Shown piece after piece: positions 30,409 to 39,054 of a stretch of 64,000 nucleotides of DNA. The stretch is taken from contig JAJEEE010000070.1 of NCBI GenBank assembly GCA_022821145.1, positions 36,229 to 100,228 on the forward strand. The letters are read 5' to 3'. The translations under genes were made by a program, and so were the position numbers. This stretch comes from Acidobacteriota bacterium. Its GTDB lineage: Bacteria; Acidobacteriota; Terriglobia; 20CM-2-55-15. Positions within the stretch are counted from its first letter, which is position 1; each line of letters begins with the position of its first letter. The notes beneath the pieces were generated by a model that saw only the letters and a program-made list of their open reading frames with translations, was not told where the DNA came from and ran no database searches.

Positions 30409-31248
30409 ATGACGACACAGACGATACGAGTGGCTCACAGTCCGGATTCGGACGATGCATTCATGTTCTACGCCCTGGCGACGCGCAAGGTGGATACGGG
30501 GGACCTGCGTTACGAGCACACGCTCTCGGATATCGAGACGCTCAACCGCCGGGCGATGAACGGCGGCGGGGAGTACGAGGTTTCGGCCATCTCGTGCCAC
30601 GCCTACGCGTACCTGGCCGCGCGTTACGCGCTTCTCGCCTGCGGAGGGAGCGTGGGGCGCAACTACGGGCCGGTCCTGGTCGCGCGGCGGCCCCTGGAGA
30701 CGGAGAAGCTGGCGACGAGCCGGGTGGCGATCCCCGGCGCCATGACGACGGCGGCCCTGGTGCTGCGCCTGTTCTGTCCGGACGTGCGCGCGGACGCGGT
30801 TCCGTTCGACGCGATCCTGGACCGCGTAGCCGACGGAGAATTCGACGCCGGTCTGGTGATTCACGAGGGTCAGTTGACGTACCGCGAAATGGGGTTGCAC
30901 AAGGTGTTGGACCTTGGAGAGTGGTGGCAGCAGGCCATGGGGCTGCCCCTGCCGCTGGGATGCAACGTCGTGCGCCGCGATCTCGGGATGCCTCTGATGA
31001 AGCGGATATCGGCGGATATCCGCGCCAGCATCCGGTACGCGCTCGAACACCGGGAGGCGGCGATGGAATACGCGATGTCCTTCGCGCGGGGTCTGGATTC
31101 CAGCCGCGCGGACCGTTTCGTCGGGATGTACGTCAACGACCTGACCCTGGACTACGGGCCCGAGGGGCGCCGTGCGATCCGCACGCTGTTGACCGAAGCG
31201 CACCGGAACGGGCTGGCCCCCGAAGTTCCGGATATCGGTTTCGTGTAG
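30409..31248 (+). CDS. mqnD: 1,4-dihydroxy-6-naphthoate synthase, futalosine menaquinone pathway
   Basis: 279 aa. The N-terminus VAHSPDSDDAFMFYAL is the hallmark of MqnD; the paralogous MqnA lacks this exact motif. Further conserved stretches are AISCHAYAYLA, GYGPVLV-like NYGPVLVARR, GEWWQQAMGLPLPLGCNVVRR and the C-terminal YVNDLTLDYG. MqnD converts cyclic dehypoxanthine futalosine to dihydroxynaphthoate. It stands alone here; other mqn genes are outside the window. The start ATG has little Shine-Dalgarno complementarity (GTCGG). Confidence 0.88.
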   Translation: MTTQTIRVAHSPDSDDAFMFYALATRKVDTGDLRYEHTLSDIETLNRRAMNGGGEYEVSAISCHAYAYLAARYALLACGGSVGRNYGPVLVARRPLETEKLATSRVAIPGAMTTAALVLRLFCPDVRADAVPFDAILDRVADGEFDAGLVIHEGQLTYREMGLHKVLDLGEWWQQAMGLPLPLGCNVVRRDLGMPLMKRISADIRASIRYALEHREAAMEYAMSFARGLDSSRADRFVGMYVNDLTLDYGPEGRRAIRTLLTEAHRNGLAPEVPDIGFV

Positions 31249-31337
31249 TCGCAAGCGGACCTGAGCTGTCCCGAAACGCGCCTAAACTGAGCGGCACGAG
31301 TCGAGCAGTCGGCGGAAAAACCGGGGAGGCGAGGGCG

Positions 31338-34142
31338 ATGAAGGAGGACGTACTCCGAGCGACGGCAGGCGGCAACGGACACGTCGAGGCGGACGCCCGC
31401 GACCGGACGGCCTCGGCGCGAGGTCTGGAGTTCCGGCGCTACTTCACCACCGAGGGGCTCTCGCCCTACGACGCCGTGGAATGGGAACTTCGGACCGCCT
31501 CGATCGGCAACGAGTCCGGGGGCGTGGTCTTCGAGCAGAAAAATGTCGAGGTGCCGCGAACTTGGTCCCAGACGGCTACTAACATCGTAGCGTCCAAGTA
31601 CTTCCACGGTCTCCAGGGCTCCTCGCAGCGGGAATCCAGCGTTCGGCAGTTGATCGGCCGTGTCGCGTCAACTATGAAGCAGTGGGGTCTCGACGGCGGC
31701 TATTTCGCCGATCCGGCCGACGGCGATGTGTTTCACGACGAGCTCGCCCACCTGCTCGTCAACCAGATGGTCGCGTTCAACTCTCCAGTTTGGTTCAACT
31801 GCGGCGTCGAGGAGAAGCCCCAGTGCTCGGCGTGCTTCATCAACTCCGTCGACGACACGATGGCCGACATCCTCACGCTGGCGAAAACCGAGGCCATGCT
31901 GTTCAAGTGGGGATCCGGGACGGGAAGCAACCTGTCGCCGATCCGGTCCTCCAAGGAGCCGCTCTCGGGCGGCGGCATCGCGTCCGGGCCAGTTTCGTTC
32001 ATGAAGGGATTCGACGCGTTCGCCGGCGTCATCAAGTCGGGCGGCAAGACGCGCCGCGCCGCGAAGATGGTCATTCTCAACGTTGACCATCCCGACATCG
32101 TGGAGTTCATCGACAGCAAGGCCAACGAGGAAAAGAAGGCCTGGGTCCTGCTCGACAACGGTTACGACGGCGGCATCGACGGAGAGGCCTACTCGTCGAT
32201 CTTCTTTCAGAACGCCAACCACAGCGTCCGGGTCACCGACGCGTTCATGGAGGCGGTCGTCGACGACAGTACCTGGAGCACGCGCGCCGTCACCACCGAC
32301 GAACCGGTCGAAACGCACTCGGCGCGCGAGATGATGGCGAAGATCGCCGAATCCGCCTACATCTGTGGCGATCCGGGGTTGCAGTACGACACCACGATCA
32401 ATCGTTGGCACACCTGCAAGGAGACGGCGCCCATCAACGCCTCCAATCCCTGCTCGGAATACATGTTTCTCGACGACTCGGCCTGCAACCTGGCGTCGTT
32501 GAACCTGATGAAGTTCCGCATGGCGGACGGTTCGTTCGATGTCGAATCGTTCCGACGCGCCGTCGAGGTGACGATCACCGCTCAGGAGATCATCGTCGAC
32601 AACGCCGGGTATCCGACCGACCGGATCGCCCGAAACTCGCACGACTACCGGCCGCTGGGGTTGGGTTACGCCAACCTGGGAGCGCTGTTGATGTCCCTGG
32701 GTATCCCTTACGACAGTGATGAGGGCCGCGATTACGCCGCCGCGGTCACCGCCGTCATGACGGGCCAGGCCTACCTCACTTCGTCACGGATCGCCGGCGT
32801 CGTCGGCGCGTTCCCCGGCTACGCCAAGAACGAGCGCCCGTGCCTCGACGTCATGCGGATGCACCGGGACGCGGTCCAGGAAATTCGCCGTGACAACGTG
32901 CCGGCGAAGCTCCACGACGCCGCGTGGGCGGTGTGGTCGGACGCGGTCGAGAGCGGGGAACGGGTGGGTTACCGCAACGCTCAGGCGTCGGTTCTGGCGC
33001 CGACGGGAACCATCGGCTTCATGATGGACTGCGACACGACCGGCGTCGAGCCCGACCTGGCATTGGTGAAATATAAACGCCTCGTCGGGGGCGGAACCAT
33101 CCGGATCGTCAACAACACGGTGCCCATGGCCCTGGCTCGCCTCGGCTACGACGACGCCCGGGTCAAGGAAATCGTCGCGCACATCGACGCGAACGGGTGC
33201 ATCGAGGGCGCGCCCGGGTTGGACGACGCGCATCTCCCCGTTTTCGATTGCGCGTTCAAGGCCAGCGGCGGAGAGCGGTCGATCCACTACATGGGGCACC
33301 TGAAGATGATGGGCGCCGTCCAGCCGTTCATTTCCGGAGCCATTTCCAAGACGGTCAACCTGCCGAACGACGTCACGGCCGACGAGATTGCCCAGACCTA
33401 CCTCGAAGGCTGGCGGCTGGGCCTGAAAGCGGTCGCCGTCTACCGCGACGGATCCAAGCGCACGCAGCCGCTGTCCACGGCCGAGAAGGCGACGGAATCG
33501 GAAGCGACGGGCGACTCGCCGGTCGCCTCTCAGCGTCCGGTCCGCCGGCGTCTGCCCGCCGAGAGGTATGCCATCACGCACAAGTTCGGCGTCGCCGGCC
33601 ACGAAGGTTACCTCACGGTCGGCATGTACGCGGACGGCACGCCCGGCGAGATTTTCATCGTGATGGCCAAGGAAGGCTCCACGTTGTCCGGCGTCATGGA
33701 CAGTTTCGCGACGACCTGCTCGATGGCGTTGCAGTATGGCGTCCCGCTCGAGGTGCTCGTAGACAAGTTCACCCACTCCCGGTTCGAACCCTCCGGCTTC
33801 ACCAGCAATCCGCAAGTGCCCTACGCCAAGTCGATCATGGACTACATTTTCAAGTACCTGGCGTCGCGGTTCCTGACGCACGAGCAGGCGCGCGCGGCCG
33901 GGGTCCAGATCGACGAGGATCCCCCCGCGCCGTTGACGCCGCCCCGCGCCCAGCCGACGTCGCCGTCCGCGCCCGCGGAAGCCCCGCAGCCCCTTCAGCC
34001 GTCCGGCACACCGCGCGACGGCGCGTGGGTCGATATCGAGGACCGGGATGCGCCGGTCTGCTTCGACTGCGGATCGCTGATGGTGCGAAACGGCGCGTGC
34101 TACCGGTGCATGAACTGCGGAGCGACCAGCGGCTGCTCCTGA
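31338..34142 (+). CDS. nrdJ: Class II (adenosylcobalamin-dependent) ribonucleotide reductase
   Basis: 934 aa. The ATG at 31338 follows GAGGCGAGGG. Conserved catalytic blocks: FNSPVWFNCGVEEKPQCSAC, GSGTGSNLSPIRSS, NPCSEYMFLDDSACNLASLN (Asn, Cys and Glu of the radical active site), APTGTIGFMMDCDTTGVEPD. A C-terminal zinc-ribbon tail (VCFDCGSLMVRNGACYRCMN) ends GATSGCS; its cysteines probably serve re-reduction. It makes dNTPs from NDPs with or without oxygen, needing B12. A Pro/Ala-rich linker (about 860-905) separates core and tail. No class I or III reductase is present in the window. Confidence 0.96.
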   Translation: MKEDVLRATAGGNGHVEADARDRTASARGLEFRRYFTTEGLSPYDAVEWELRTASIGNESGGVVFEQKNVEVPRTWSQTATNIVASKYFHGLQGSSQRESSVRQLIGRVASTMKQWGLDGGYFADPADGDVFHDELAHLLVNQMVAFNSPVWFNCGVEEKPQCSACFINSVDDTMADILTLAKTEAMLFKWGSGTGSNLSPIRSSKEPLSGGGIASGPVSFMKGFDAFAGVIKSGGKTRRAAKMVILNVDHPDIVEFIDSKANEEKKAWVLLDNGYDGGIDGEAYSSIFFQNANHSVRVTDAFMEAVVDDSTWSTRAVTTDEPVETHSAREMMAKIAESAYICGDPGLQYDTTINRWHTCKETAPINASNPCSEYMFLDDSACNLASLNLMKFRMADGSFDVESFRRAVEVTITAQEIIVDNAGYPTDRIARNSHDYRPLGLGYANLGALLMSLGIPYDSDEGRDYAAAVTAVMTGQAYLTSSRIAGVVGAFPGYAKNERPCLDVMRMHRDAVQEIRRDNVPAKLHDAAWAVWSDAVESGERVGYRNAQASVLAPTGTIGFMMDCDTTGVEPDLALVKYKRLVGGGTIRIVNNTVPMALARLGYDDARVKEIVAHIDANGCIEGAPGLDDAHLPVFDCAFKASGGERSIHYMGHLKMMGAVQPFISGAISKTVNLPNDVTADEIAQTYLEGWRLGLKAVAVYRDGSKRTQPLSTAEKATESEATGDSPVASQRPVRRRLPAERYAITHKFGVAGHEGYLTVGMYADGTPGEIFIVMAKEGSTLSGVMDSFATTCSMALQYGVPLEVLVDKFTHSRFEPSGFTSNPQVPYAKSIMDYIFKYLASRFLTHEQARAAGVQIDEDPPAPLTPPRAQPTSPSAPAEAPQPLQPSGTPRDGAWVDIEDRDAPVCFDCGSLMVRNGACYRCMNCGATSGCS

Positions 34143-34207
34143 TCCCCCCGCGGAAAACCCGTCCGCAGGGCGCGCCGCCGCCGCGCGATCGTTTCATTCG
34201 CGCGTGT

Positions 34208-34213
34208 TAGTCT
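34208..34213 (+). promoter_or_regulatory. -10 box of lysC, leaderless arrangement
   Basis: TAGTCT lies six bases before the lysC ATG, so a start seven bases after the box would coincide with the A of ATG. No Shine-Dalgarno is present and no clear -35 was found. Confidence 0.4.
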
Positions 34214-34219
34214 GACCCC

Positions 34220-35617
34220 ATGATCGTGATGAAGTTCGGCGGGACGTCCGTCGGAACAGTCGATCGGATCCGCGCCGCGGCACGCGTCGTTCAGGCCGCG
34301 AAGGCGCAGTGTCCGGTGGTCGTCCTGTCGGCCATGGGTGGCGTCACCGATCGCCTGATCGACGCGGGGAAACAGGCCATTGCCGGCAAGGCCCAGGAAG
34401 TGGCCGCTTCGACCGCCGCCATCCGCCGAACCCACGAGGACGCCATCGCGTCCCTGATCGTCGCCGAGGAGAATCGGATCGCCCTCGAGCGGGATCTCGA
34501 TCCGGTCTGGGAAGAGATGCAGAAGGTGTTCACGGGCGTCCTCCTGCTGCGGGAGTTGAGCCCGCGATCCCGGGACCTGGTCGCGTCCTTCGGCGAGCGC
34601 CTCAGCGTGCCGATCTTCGCTGCCTGCCTCAACCAGGAGGGCGTCCGGGCCGAAGCCGTCGACGCCCGCGCCGTCATCGTGACGAAAGACGAGGCCGATT
34701 TCGCGCAGGTCGACTTCGCCCGGACGCGCACCCGCGCGCGCGAGGTCGCCGAATCGGTCCGGACGGGCCGGGTGCCGGTCGTTACCGGTTTCCTGTGCGC
34801 CACGCCGGAAGGGGTGACCACGACGTTGGGCCGGGGCGGCTCGGACTACTCGGCGTCCGTCCTGGGGCATTGCCTTGAAGCCGACGAGATTCAGATCTGG
34901 ACCGACGTGCACGGAGTGATGACGGCCGATCCGCGCATCGTGCCCGACGCGCGCGTTCTGGATCGGATCTCCTACAAGGAGGCCGCCGAGATGTCGTATT
35001 TCGGCGCCAAGGTGCTGCATCCCAAGACGATCCTGCCGGCCGCGGACCTGGACATTCCCATCCGGATCAAGAACACGTTCGACCCGGGACGCCCGGGGAC
35101 GCTCGTCACGCACGAGTCCCCACAGAACCACCAGGGAGTGAAGACCGTCACCTCGATCCCGGGCGTGTCGCTCGTCTCGATCGAGGGTCGCGGCATGATC
35201 GGCGTTCCGGGAACGGCCCAACGCGCCTTCGGCGCCATTGCCGGGCTCCGGATCAACGTCCTGATGTTCTCGCAGGGTTCCTCCGAGCAGCACATCTCGC
35301 TGGTCGTCGCGCGGGCCGACGGCCCGCGAACCGTTCGCACGCTGCGCCGGGAGTTCCAGCCGGAGATCGAGAAGCGCCAGATCGACGGCATCACGGAGAT
35401 CTCCGACATCGCGATCATCGCCCTGGTGGGCGCGGGCATGAAGTCGATTCCCGGCATCGCGGCGCGGACGTTCACGGTCATCGGGGAGGCGGGAATCAAC
35501 ATCCTGATGATCGCCCAGGGTTCCTCGGAATTGAATCTCTCCCTGGTCGTGGAGCAGAAGGACGCCGCCGAGGCCGTGCGGCGGATCCACGCGGCCTTCG
35601 ATCTCGGAACACGCTAG
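34220..35617 (+). CDS. lysC: Aspartate kinase
   Basis: 465 aa, monofunctional. It phosphorylates aspartate at the entry to lysine, threonine and methionine synthesis. Signatures: MKFGGTSVGT, VVLSAMGGVT, FGERLS, GFLCATPEGVTTTLGRGGSD and TDPRIV-like TADPRIVPDARVL. Two ACT domains (about 315-385 and 395-460) provide feedback sensing. The length and the long helical insert after the N-terminal lobe resemble LysC/ThrA-type kinases rather than the 405-aa Bacillus type. The transcript may be leaderless. Confidence 0.95.
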   Translation: MIVMKFGGTSVGTVDRIRAAARVVQAAKAQCPVVVLSAMGGVTDRLIDAGKQAIAGKAQEVAASTAAIRRTHEDAIASLIVAEENRIALERDLDPVWEEMQKVFTGVLLLRELSPRSRDLVASFGERLSVPIFAACLNQEGVRAEAVDARAVIVTKDEADFAQVDFARTRTRAREVAESVRTGRVPVVTGFLCATPEGVTTTLGRGGSDYSASVLGHCLEADEIQIWTDVHGVMTADPRIVPDARVLDRISYKEAAEMSYFGAKVLHPKTILPAADLDIPIRIKNTFDPGRPGTLVTHESPQNHQGVKTVTSIPGVSLVSIEGRGMIGVPGTAQRAFGAIAGLRINVLMFSQGSSEQHISLVVARADGPRTVRTLRREFQPEIEKRQIDGITEISDIAIIALVGAGMKSIPGIAARTFTVIGEAGINILMIAQGSSELNLSLVVEQKDAAEAVRRIHAAFDLGTR

Positions 35618-35685
35618 CGCCACGGGTTCGGCCCCGGCCAAGCGTTCGCGTCACCGCGCGTCGAATCGGCAATTTCTCGCACTTT

Positions 35686-35717
35686 TATCTAGATAGAATC
35701 ATATTGAAACGTATAAT
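35686..35717 (+). promoter_or_regulatory. Promoter and candidate operator of the molybdate operon
   Basis: A consensus TATAAT (35712-35717) ends six bases before the ATG of the HTH-Mop gene. A perfect 10-bp palindrome, TATCTAGATA (35686-35695), covers the -35 position, where no TTGACA-like box is seen. The region is strikingly AT-rich. The layout fits repression by a dimeric regulator, most simply the operon's own first gene product. Confidence 0.5.
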
Positions 35718-35723
35718 TCCGTT

Positions 35724-36125
35724 ATGGAACTCGTGCGACCCGCCGACGCTGCCCGAGAGCTGGGGATCAGTTATCCGACGCTGAAGCAGTGGATATATCG
35801 GGGTCGTCTGAACTCGGTCCGCACGCCCGGAGGGCATCACCGGATCCGGCGGGACGAGATCGAGCGGGTGGCTGCCGAGAGCGGTCGGCCGGATTCCGAA
35901 CGACGGGGCCCGCGTCCCATGGCCATCAGCGGCCGGAACAAGCTGCGCGGCGCCGTCGTCGGCGTGCGCTCCGACGGCCTGCTCGCGGAGGTGCGTCTGG
36001 ACGTCAACGGCCAGATCATCACCGCGATCATCACCCGAAGCGCCGTTGAGGACCTCGGTCTGCGCCCGGGCGTGCGGGCCGCGGCTCTGGTCAAGGCGAC
36101 CGAGGTCATGGTGATCCGCGAATGA
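35724..36125 (+). CDS. HTH-Mop regulator, probable molybdate-responsive transcription factor
   Basis: 133 aa. Residues 1-52 form an excisionase/MerR-type winged helix (PADAARELGISYPTLKQWIY, then TPGGHHRIRRDEI). A short linker leads to a Mop/TOBE oxyanion-binding domain (66-133, ISGRNKLRGAVVGV, then DLGLRPGVRAAALVKATEVM). Mop domains bind molybdate or tungstate. Together with modB and modC directly downstream (4-bp overlap), this suggests a one-component molybdate sensor controlling its own operon. The DNA-binding domain differs from the LysR-like domain of E. coli ModE. The start codon falls at the predicted transcription start. Confidence 0.85.
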   Translation: MELVRPADAARELGISYPTLKQWIYRGRLNSVRTPGGHHRIRRDEIERVAAESGRPDSERRGPRPMAISGRNKLRGAVVGVRSDGLLAEVRLDVNGQIITAIITRSAVEDLGLRPGVRAAALVKATEVMVIRE

Positions 36126-36808
36126 ACTGGACCGCCCTGGCCACGAGCTTCCGCCTGGCGGCGGTCACCTCGCTGATTCTGCTCGTCGTCGGCGTGCCCA
36201 TCGCCTACTGGCTCGCCTACTCGAATCGGCGCTGGAAGTTCCTGGTGGAAGCCATCGTCGCGTTGCCCCTGGTCCTGCCGCCGACGGTCCTGGGTTTCTA
36301 CGTCCTCGTGGCGATGGGTCCCCGGAGCCCGATCGGCGCCTGGTACGAAACGCTCGTCGGACGCGGCCTGCCGTTCTCGTTCGAAGGGCTGGTCGTGGCG
36401 TCGACCCTGTACAGCTTCCCGTTCGCCGTCCAACCCGTGGTGGCGGCGTTCGGCGGCGTGGACCGCCGGTTGCTCGAGGCGTCGTGGCTGCTCGGCGTTT
36501 CCCGGCTCGGCACGTTCTTCCGCGTCATCGCGCCGCAGTCCGCGGCGGGGCTGTTGACCGGCCTCGTCCTCAGTTTCGCCCACACCCTCGGCGAGTTCGG
36601 CGTGGTCCTGATGGTGGGCGGCAACATCGAGGGGGTGACACGCACCGTTTCGGTCGACATCTACGAGGACGTCCAGATCCTGGACTACGGTTCGGCGAAT
36701 CTCACGGCGGGCGTGCTGCTGGTCTTCTCCTTCCTGGTGCTGTCGATCGTGTACGCGTTGAACCGGCGGTTCCGGGGACCGTGGATGCTCACCGGGCCGG
36801 CGCGGTAA
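36122..36808 (+). CDS. modB: Molybdate ABC transporter permease
   Basis: 228 aa with five to six membrane helices. The cytoplasmic loop EASWLLGVSRLGTFFRVIAPQSAAG matches the EAA motif that contacts the ATPase, split here as EASWLLGVSRLG and FFRVIAPQS. LPLVLPPTVLGFYVLV and FAHTLGEFGVVLMVGGNI are typical of ModB. It overlaps the regulator gene by 4 bp and is followed 4 bp later by modC. No modA periplasmic binding protein is encoded nearby. Confidence 0.93.
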   Translation: MNWTALATSFRLAAVTSLILLVVGVPIAYWLAYSNRRWKFLVEAIVALPLVLPPTVLGFYVLVAMGPRSPIGAWYETLVGRGLPFSFEGLVVASTLYSFPFAVQPVVAAFGGVDRRLLEASWLLGVSRLGTFFRVIAPQSAAGLLTGLVLSFAHTLGEFGVVLMVGGNIEGVTRTVSVDIYEDVQILDYGSANLTAGVLLVFSFLVLSIVYALNRRFRGPWMLTGPAR

Positions 36809-36812
36809 CGGC

Positions 36813-37892
36813 GTGCTCCGCGCCCGGATCGAGAAGGACTTCGACGGCCGATTCTCCGTCGAAGCCTCCCTGGACCTGGAGGTGGAATCGCCGCGCGTCG
36901 CCGTCCTGTTCGGACCGTCGGGCGCGGGCAAGACCACCGTGCTCCGGTGCATCGCCGGTCTGGAGCGGCCGACGAACGGCCGTATCGCTTTCGGTTCCGA
37001 GATCTGGTGCGACATCGCCGCCGGGCACTGGCTGCCGCCCCAAAGCCGGCGGGTGGGCTTCCTGTTCCAGGACTACGCGTTGTTCCCGCATCTCTCGGTG
37101 GCGGGGAACATCGGCTACGGGATTCGCGACGCGCCCGGCCGCGAGCGGCGCGCCCGCGTGGGAGATCTGGCGCGGCGCCTGGGCCTGGAATCCGTCTTGG
37201 ACCGTTATCCGGCGGCGCTTTCCGGCGGGCAGCGGCAACGCGCGGCGCTGGCGCGTGCCCTGGCCCGGCGCCCGCGCCTGCTGCTGCTCGACGAACCCTT
37301 CGCGGCGCTCGACGGGGGCACGCGCGACGCCGTGCGGGCCTACCTGGCGGAGCTGCTGAGCGAGTTTCGCGTGCCGGCGATCCTGGTCACCCATGACTGG
37401 TCCGACGCGCTCGCGCTGGGCCACTCCATGGTGGTTCTCAAGGACGGACGCGTTCTCCAGAGCGGCCCGCCGCCGGAGGTTCTGACGCGTCCGGCCGGCA
37501 CCGAGGCGGCGTCGATCGCCGGGGTCGAGACGGTCCAGCCGGGCGTCCGGACCGGGACGGCGGGCGGCGCCGTGAGGCTTCGAGTGGGATCGGCCGAGAT
37601 CGTGGCGGTCGAGCCGGAAACCGGCGACGCCGGCTTCTGGGTCTGCATCCGCGGCGAGGACGTCATGCTCGAGACCTCCGCCGCGTCGGGCGGAAGCGCC
37701 AGGAACCGGCTGGACGGGGAAGTGCGGGATGTCGTGCCGAAGGGTCCAGTGACGCAGGTGAGGCTCGACGTCGGGTTTCCGCTGACCGCCCTGGTGACGC
37801 GCCAGTCGGCGCTCGATTTGGGGCTCCGGCCCGGAAGCCGCATCCGCGCCGTCTTCAAGGCGTCTTCGGTTCACCTGATACCGCGGCGATGA
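36813..37892 (+). CDS. modC: Molybdate ABC transporter ATP-binding protein
   Basis: 359 aa, GTG start at 36813. ATPase domain (about 1-230): Walker A GPSGAGKTT, Q-loop FLFQDYALFPH, signature LSGGQRQRAALARAL, Walker B LLLLDEPFAALD, switch His in LVTHDW. A C-terminal TOBE/Mop domain (about 290-357, RLDGEVRDVVPKGPVTQVRL) binds oxyanion and allows trans-inhibition in characterised ModC proteins. It is the last gene of the operon. Confidence 0.94.
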   Translation: MLRARIEKDFDGRFSVEASLDLEVESPRVAVLFGPSGAGKTTVLRCIAGLERPTNGRIAFGSEIWCDIAAGHWLPPQSRRVGFLFQDYALFPHLSVAGNIGYGIRDAPGRERRARVGDLARRLGLESVLDRYPAALSGGQRQRAALARALARRPRLLLLDEPFAALDGGTRDAVRAYLAELLSEFRVPAILVTHDWSDALALGHSMVVLKDGRVLQSGPPPEVLTRPAGTEAASIAGVETVQPGVRTGTAGGAVRLRVGSAEIVAVEPETGDAGFWVCIRGEDVMLETSAASGGSARNRLDGEVRDVVPKGPVTQVRLDVGFPLTALVTRQSALDLGLRPGSRIRAVFKASSVHLIPRR

Positions 37893-38046
37893 CGTGTCGG
37901 TTCTCGGGACCCGAAGTCGTTCGGATTCAACGTAAACTCAAGAAACAGACGAAGTCGGACCTTCAACTACGCGACCAACACGGCTCGTGCCGGCCCCGCA
38001 CGCAGCTTTCCGTTGACGTTTCTCGCGCAGCGTCGTAGTCTTCCTA

Positions 38047-38301
38047 TGCCAACGTTTGCTTTGAGATCCCGATTAGCGTCGGGTCTCGCGTTGAATATCA
38101 CAGCCTGATCCACAAGCTTAGGGGTCGCTCCCCGACAGCGGGCGAATAGACGCGGACATTCACCCTCTCAGAGTGAACGTTGGCAAAGACCCGGCGACCT
38201 GCGCCGATTGCCTTGGGAGGGAACAGACCGACGCGGCGAATTTCCGCTCTGACGATAGCTGTGTGCCTATGGGATCGTCGCTCCCCGGTCTGTCAGTTCC
38301 C
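38047..38301 (+). ncRNA. Candidate structured RNA or 5' leader with two multi-branched domains
   Basis: This non-coding stretch between modC and the gene at 38341 is full of complementary segments. Domain 1 is closed by a perfect 10-bp stem (38047-38056 with 38176-38185). It encloses a 9-bp hairpin with one bulge (38063-38087) and GGGG/CCCC (38121-38133); TTCAC/GTGAA (38159-38177) partly competes with the closing stem. A linker hairpin CGGCG/CGCCG (38192-38206) leads to domain 2. That is closed by GGGAAC/GTTCCC plus AGACCG/CGGTCT (38219-38301) and encloses GCGG/CCGC and GACGAT/ATCGTC. No intrinsic terminator follows, so it may be the leader of the downstream gene. It does not match a riboswitch I can name. 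Confidence 0.4.
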
Positions 38302-38340
38302 AAGAACGGGATTTTCAGAAAGCAAAAAGGAGAATCACAG

Positions 38341-38826
38341 ATGAAGATTCGATTCTGGGCCTTTGCCGCGACCTTGACCGCGACGGCGGCCCTCGCTTCG
38401 GCGTCGCCCTTCTACGCGCAAGACGCCAACATCATGATATTCGAGAAGGTCGACTTCTTTGAAATGGTCCAACAGTCGGACGGCGACATGGACGAAAAGA
38501 AGCACGACGCCCGCTTGGAAATCGACTCAGAATCTCAACGACTACTCGTTACAGACGAGGACCGAGGTGCCGAACGCGCCACATTCGCGGAAATACCGTT
38601 CTCGACAATTACCGACGTCATCTATGAACAGTCGAAGTCTCCTCGGGTGAAGACGGCTATTTTCCTGTCGCCGTTGGCGCTGTTTTCACCCGGTCGAAAG
38701 CACTGGTTGACTGTCGAATACGAAGGCGGGTTCACGTACATGCGGTTGGACAAGAACAATCAGCGGCAGATCCGGGCCGCGCTTGGGGCCGCAGGGTTTG
38801 ACGTCCAGACGATTATCGAGGACTAG
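38341..38826 (+). CDS. Hypothetical secreted protein
   Basis: 161 aa. The ATG follows AAAAAGGAGA. A signal peptide (1-26, ending FYAQ) precedes a domain of mixed strands: residues about 34-100 with IFEKVDFFEMVQQ and acidic turns, then RKHWLTVEYEGGFTYMRLDK. The latter resembles small PH-like beta-sandwich folds, but no family can be assigned. Its composition is clearly less GC-rich than the mod operon upstream. It sits downstream of the structured non-coding stretch and heads a run of four secreted-protein genes. Confidence 0.75.
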   Translation: MKIRFWAFAATLTATAALASASPFYAQDANIMIFEKVDFFEMVQQSDGDMDEKKHDARLEIDSESQRLLVTDEDRGAERATFAEIPFSTITDVIYEQSKSPRVKTAIFLSPLALFSPGRKHWLTVEYEGGFTYMRLDKNNQRQIRAALGAAGFDVQTIIED

Positions 38827-39054
38827 GACGGTATGAGGCGGACTGCGGGCGCCACCGGCCGACCGATCCGTTTGGCCATGGCGTTCGCTCGGGTTGCCGG
38901 CCTGTGGGCCGCAACCGTTCGGCGGCTCGCCACCCGGGAAACGCCTACCGAAAGCGGGTTCATATTCAAGGGCGTGTTAACGGGGGTGGGAAGCCTCAGA
39001 TAACTGGCGGGGCAAGGGCTTCGGGGTTACTCAAGGTATGAAGGGAGTATAGCG

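Noticed and set aside
30594..31337. Long upstream extension of the nrdJ frame through mqnD
   Set aside because: It overlaps the whole mqnD gene in another frame; the ATG at 31338 has a ribosome site and gives the normal NrdJ length.
38187..38202. AGACCCGGCGACCTGC resembles the B12 box of cobalamin riboswitches
   Set aside because: The other invariant parts (the GCCACTG element and the conserved core upstream) are missing, and the downstream gene has no B12 link.
38159..38206. GGCAAAGACCCGG after a hairpin looked like a GEMM/c-di-GMP aptamer
   Set aside because: No GAAA tetraloop, no receptor helix and the spacing of the conserved purines is wrong.
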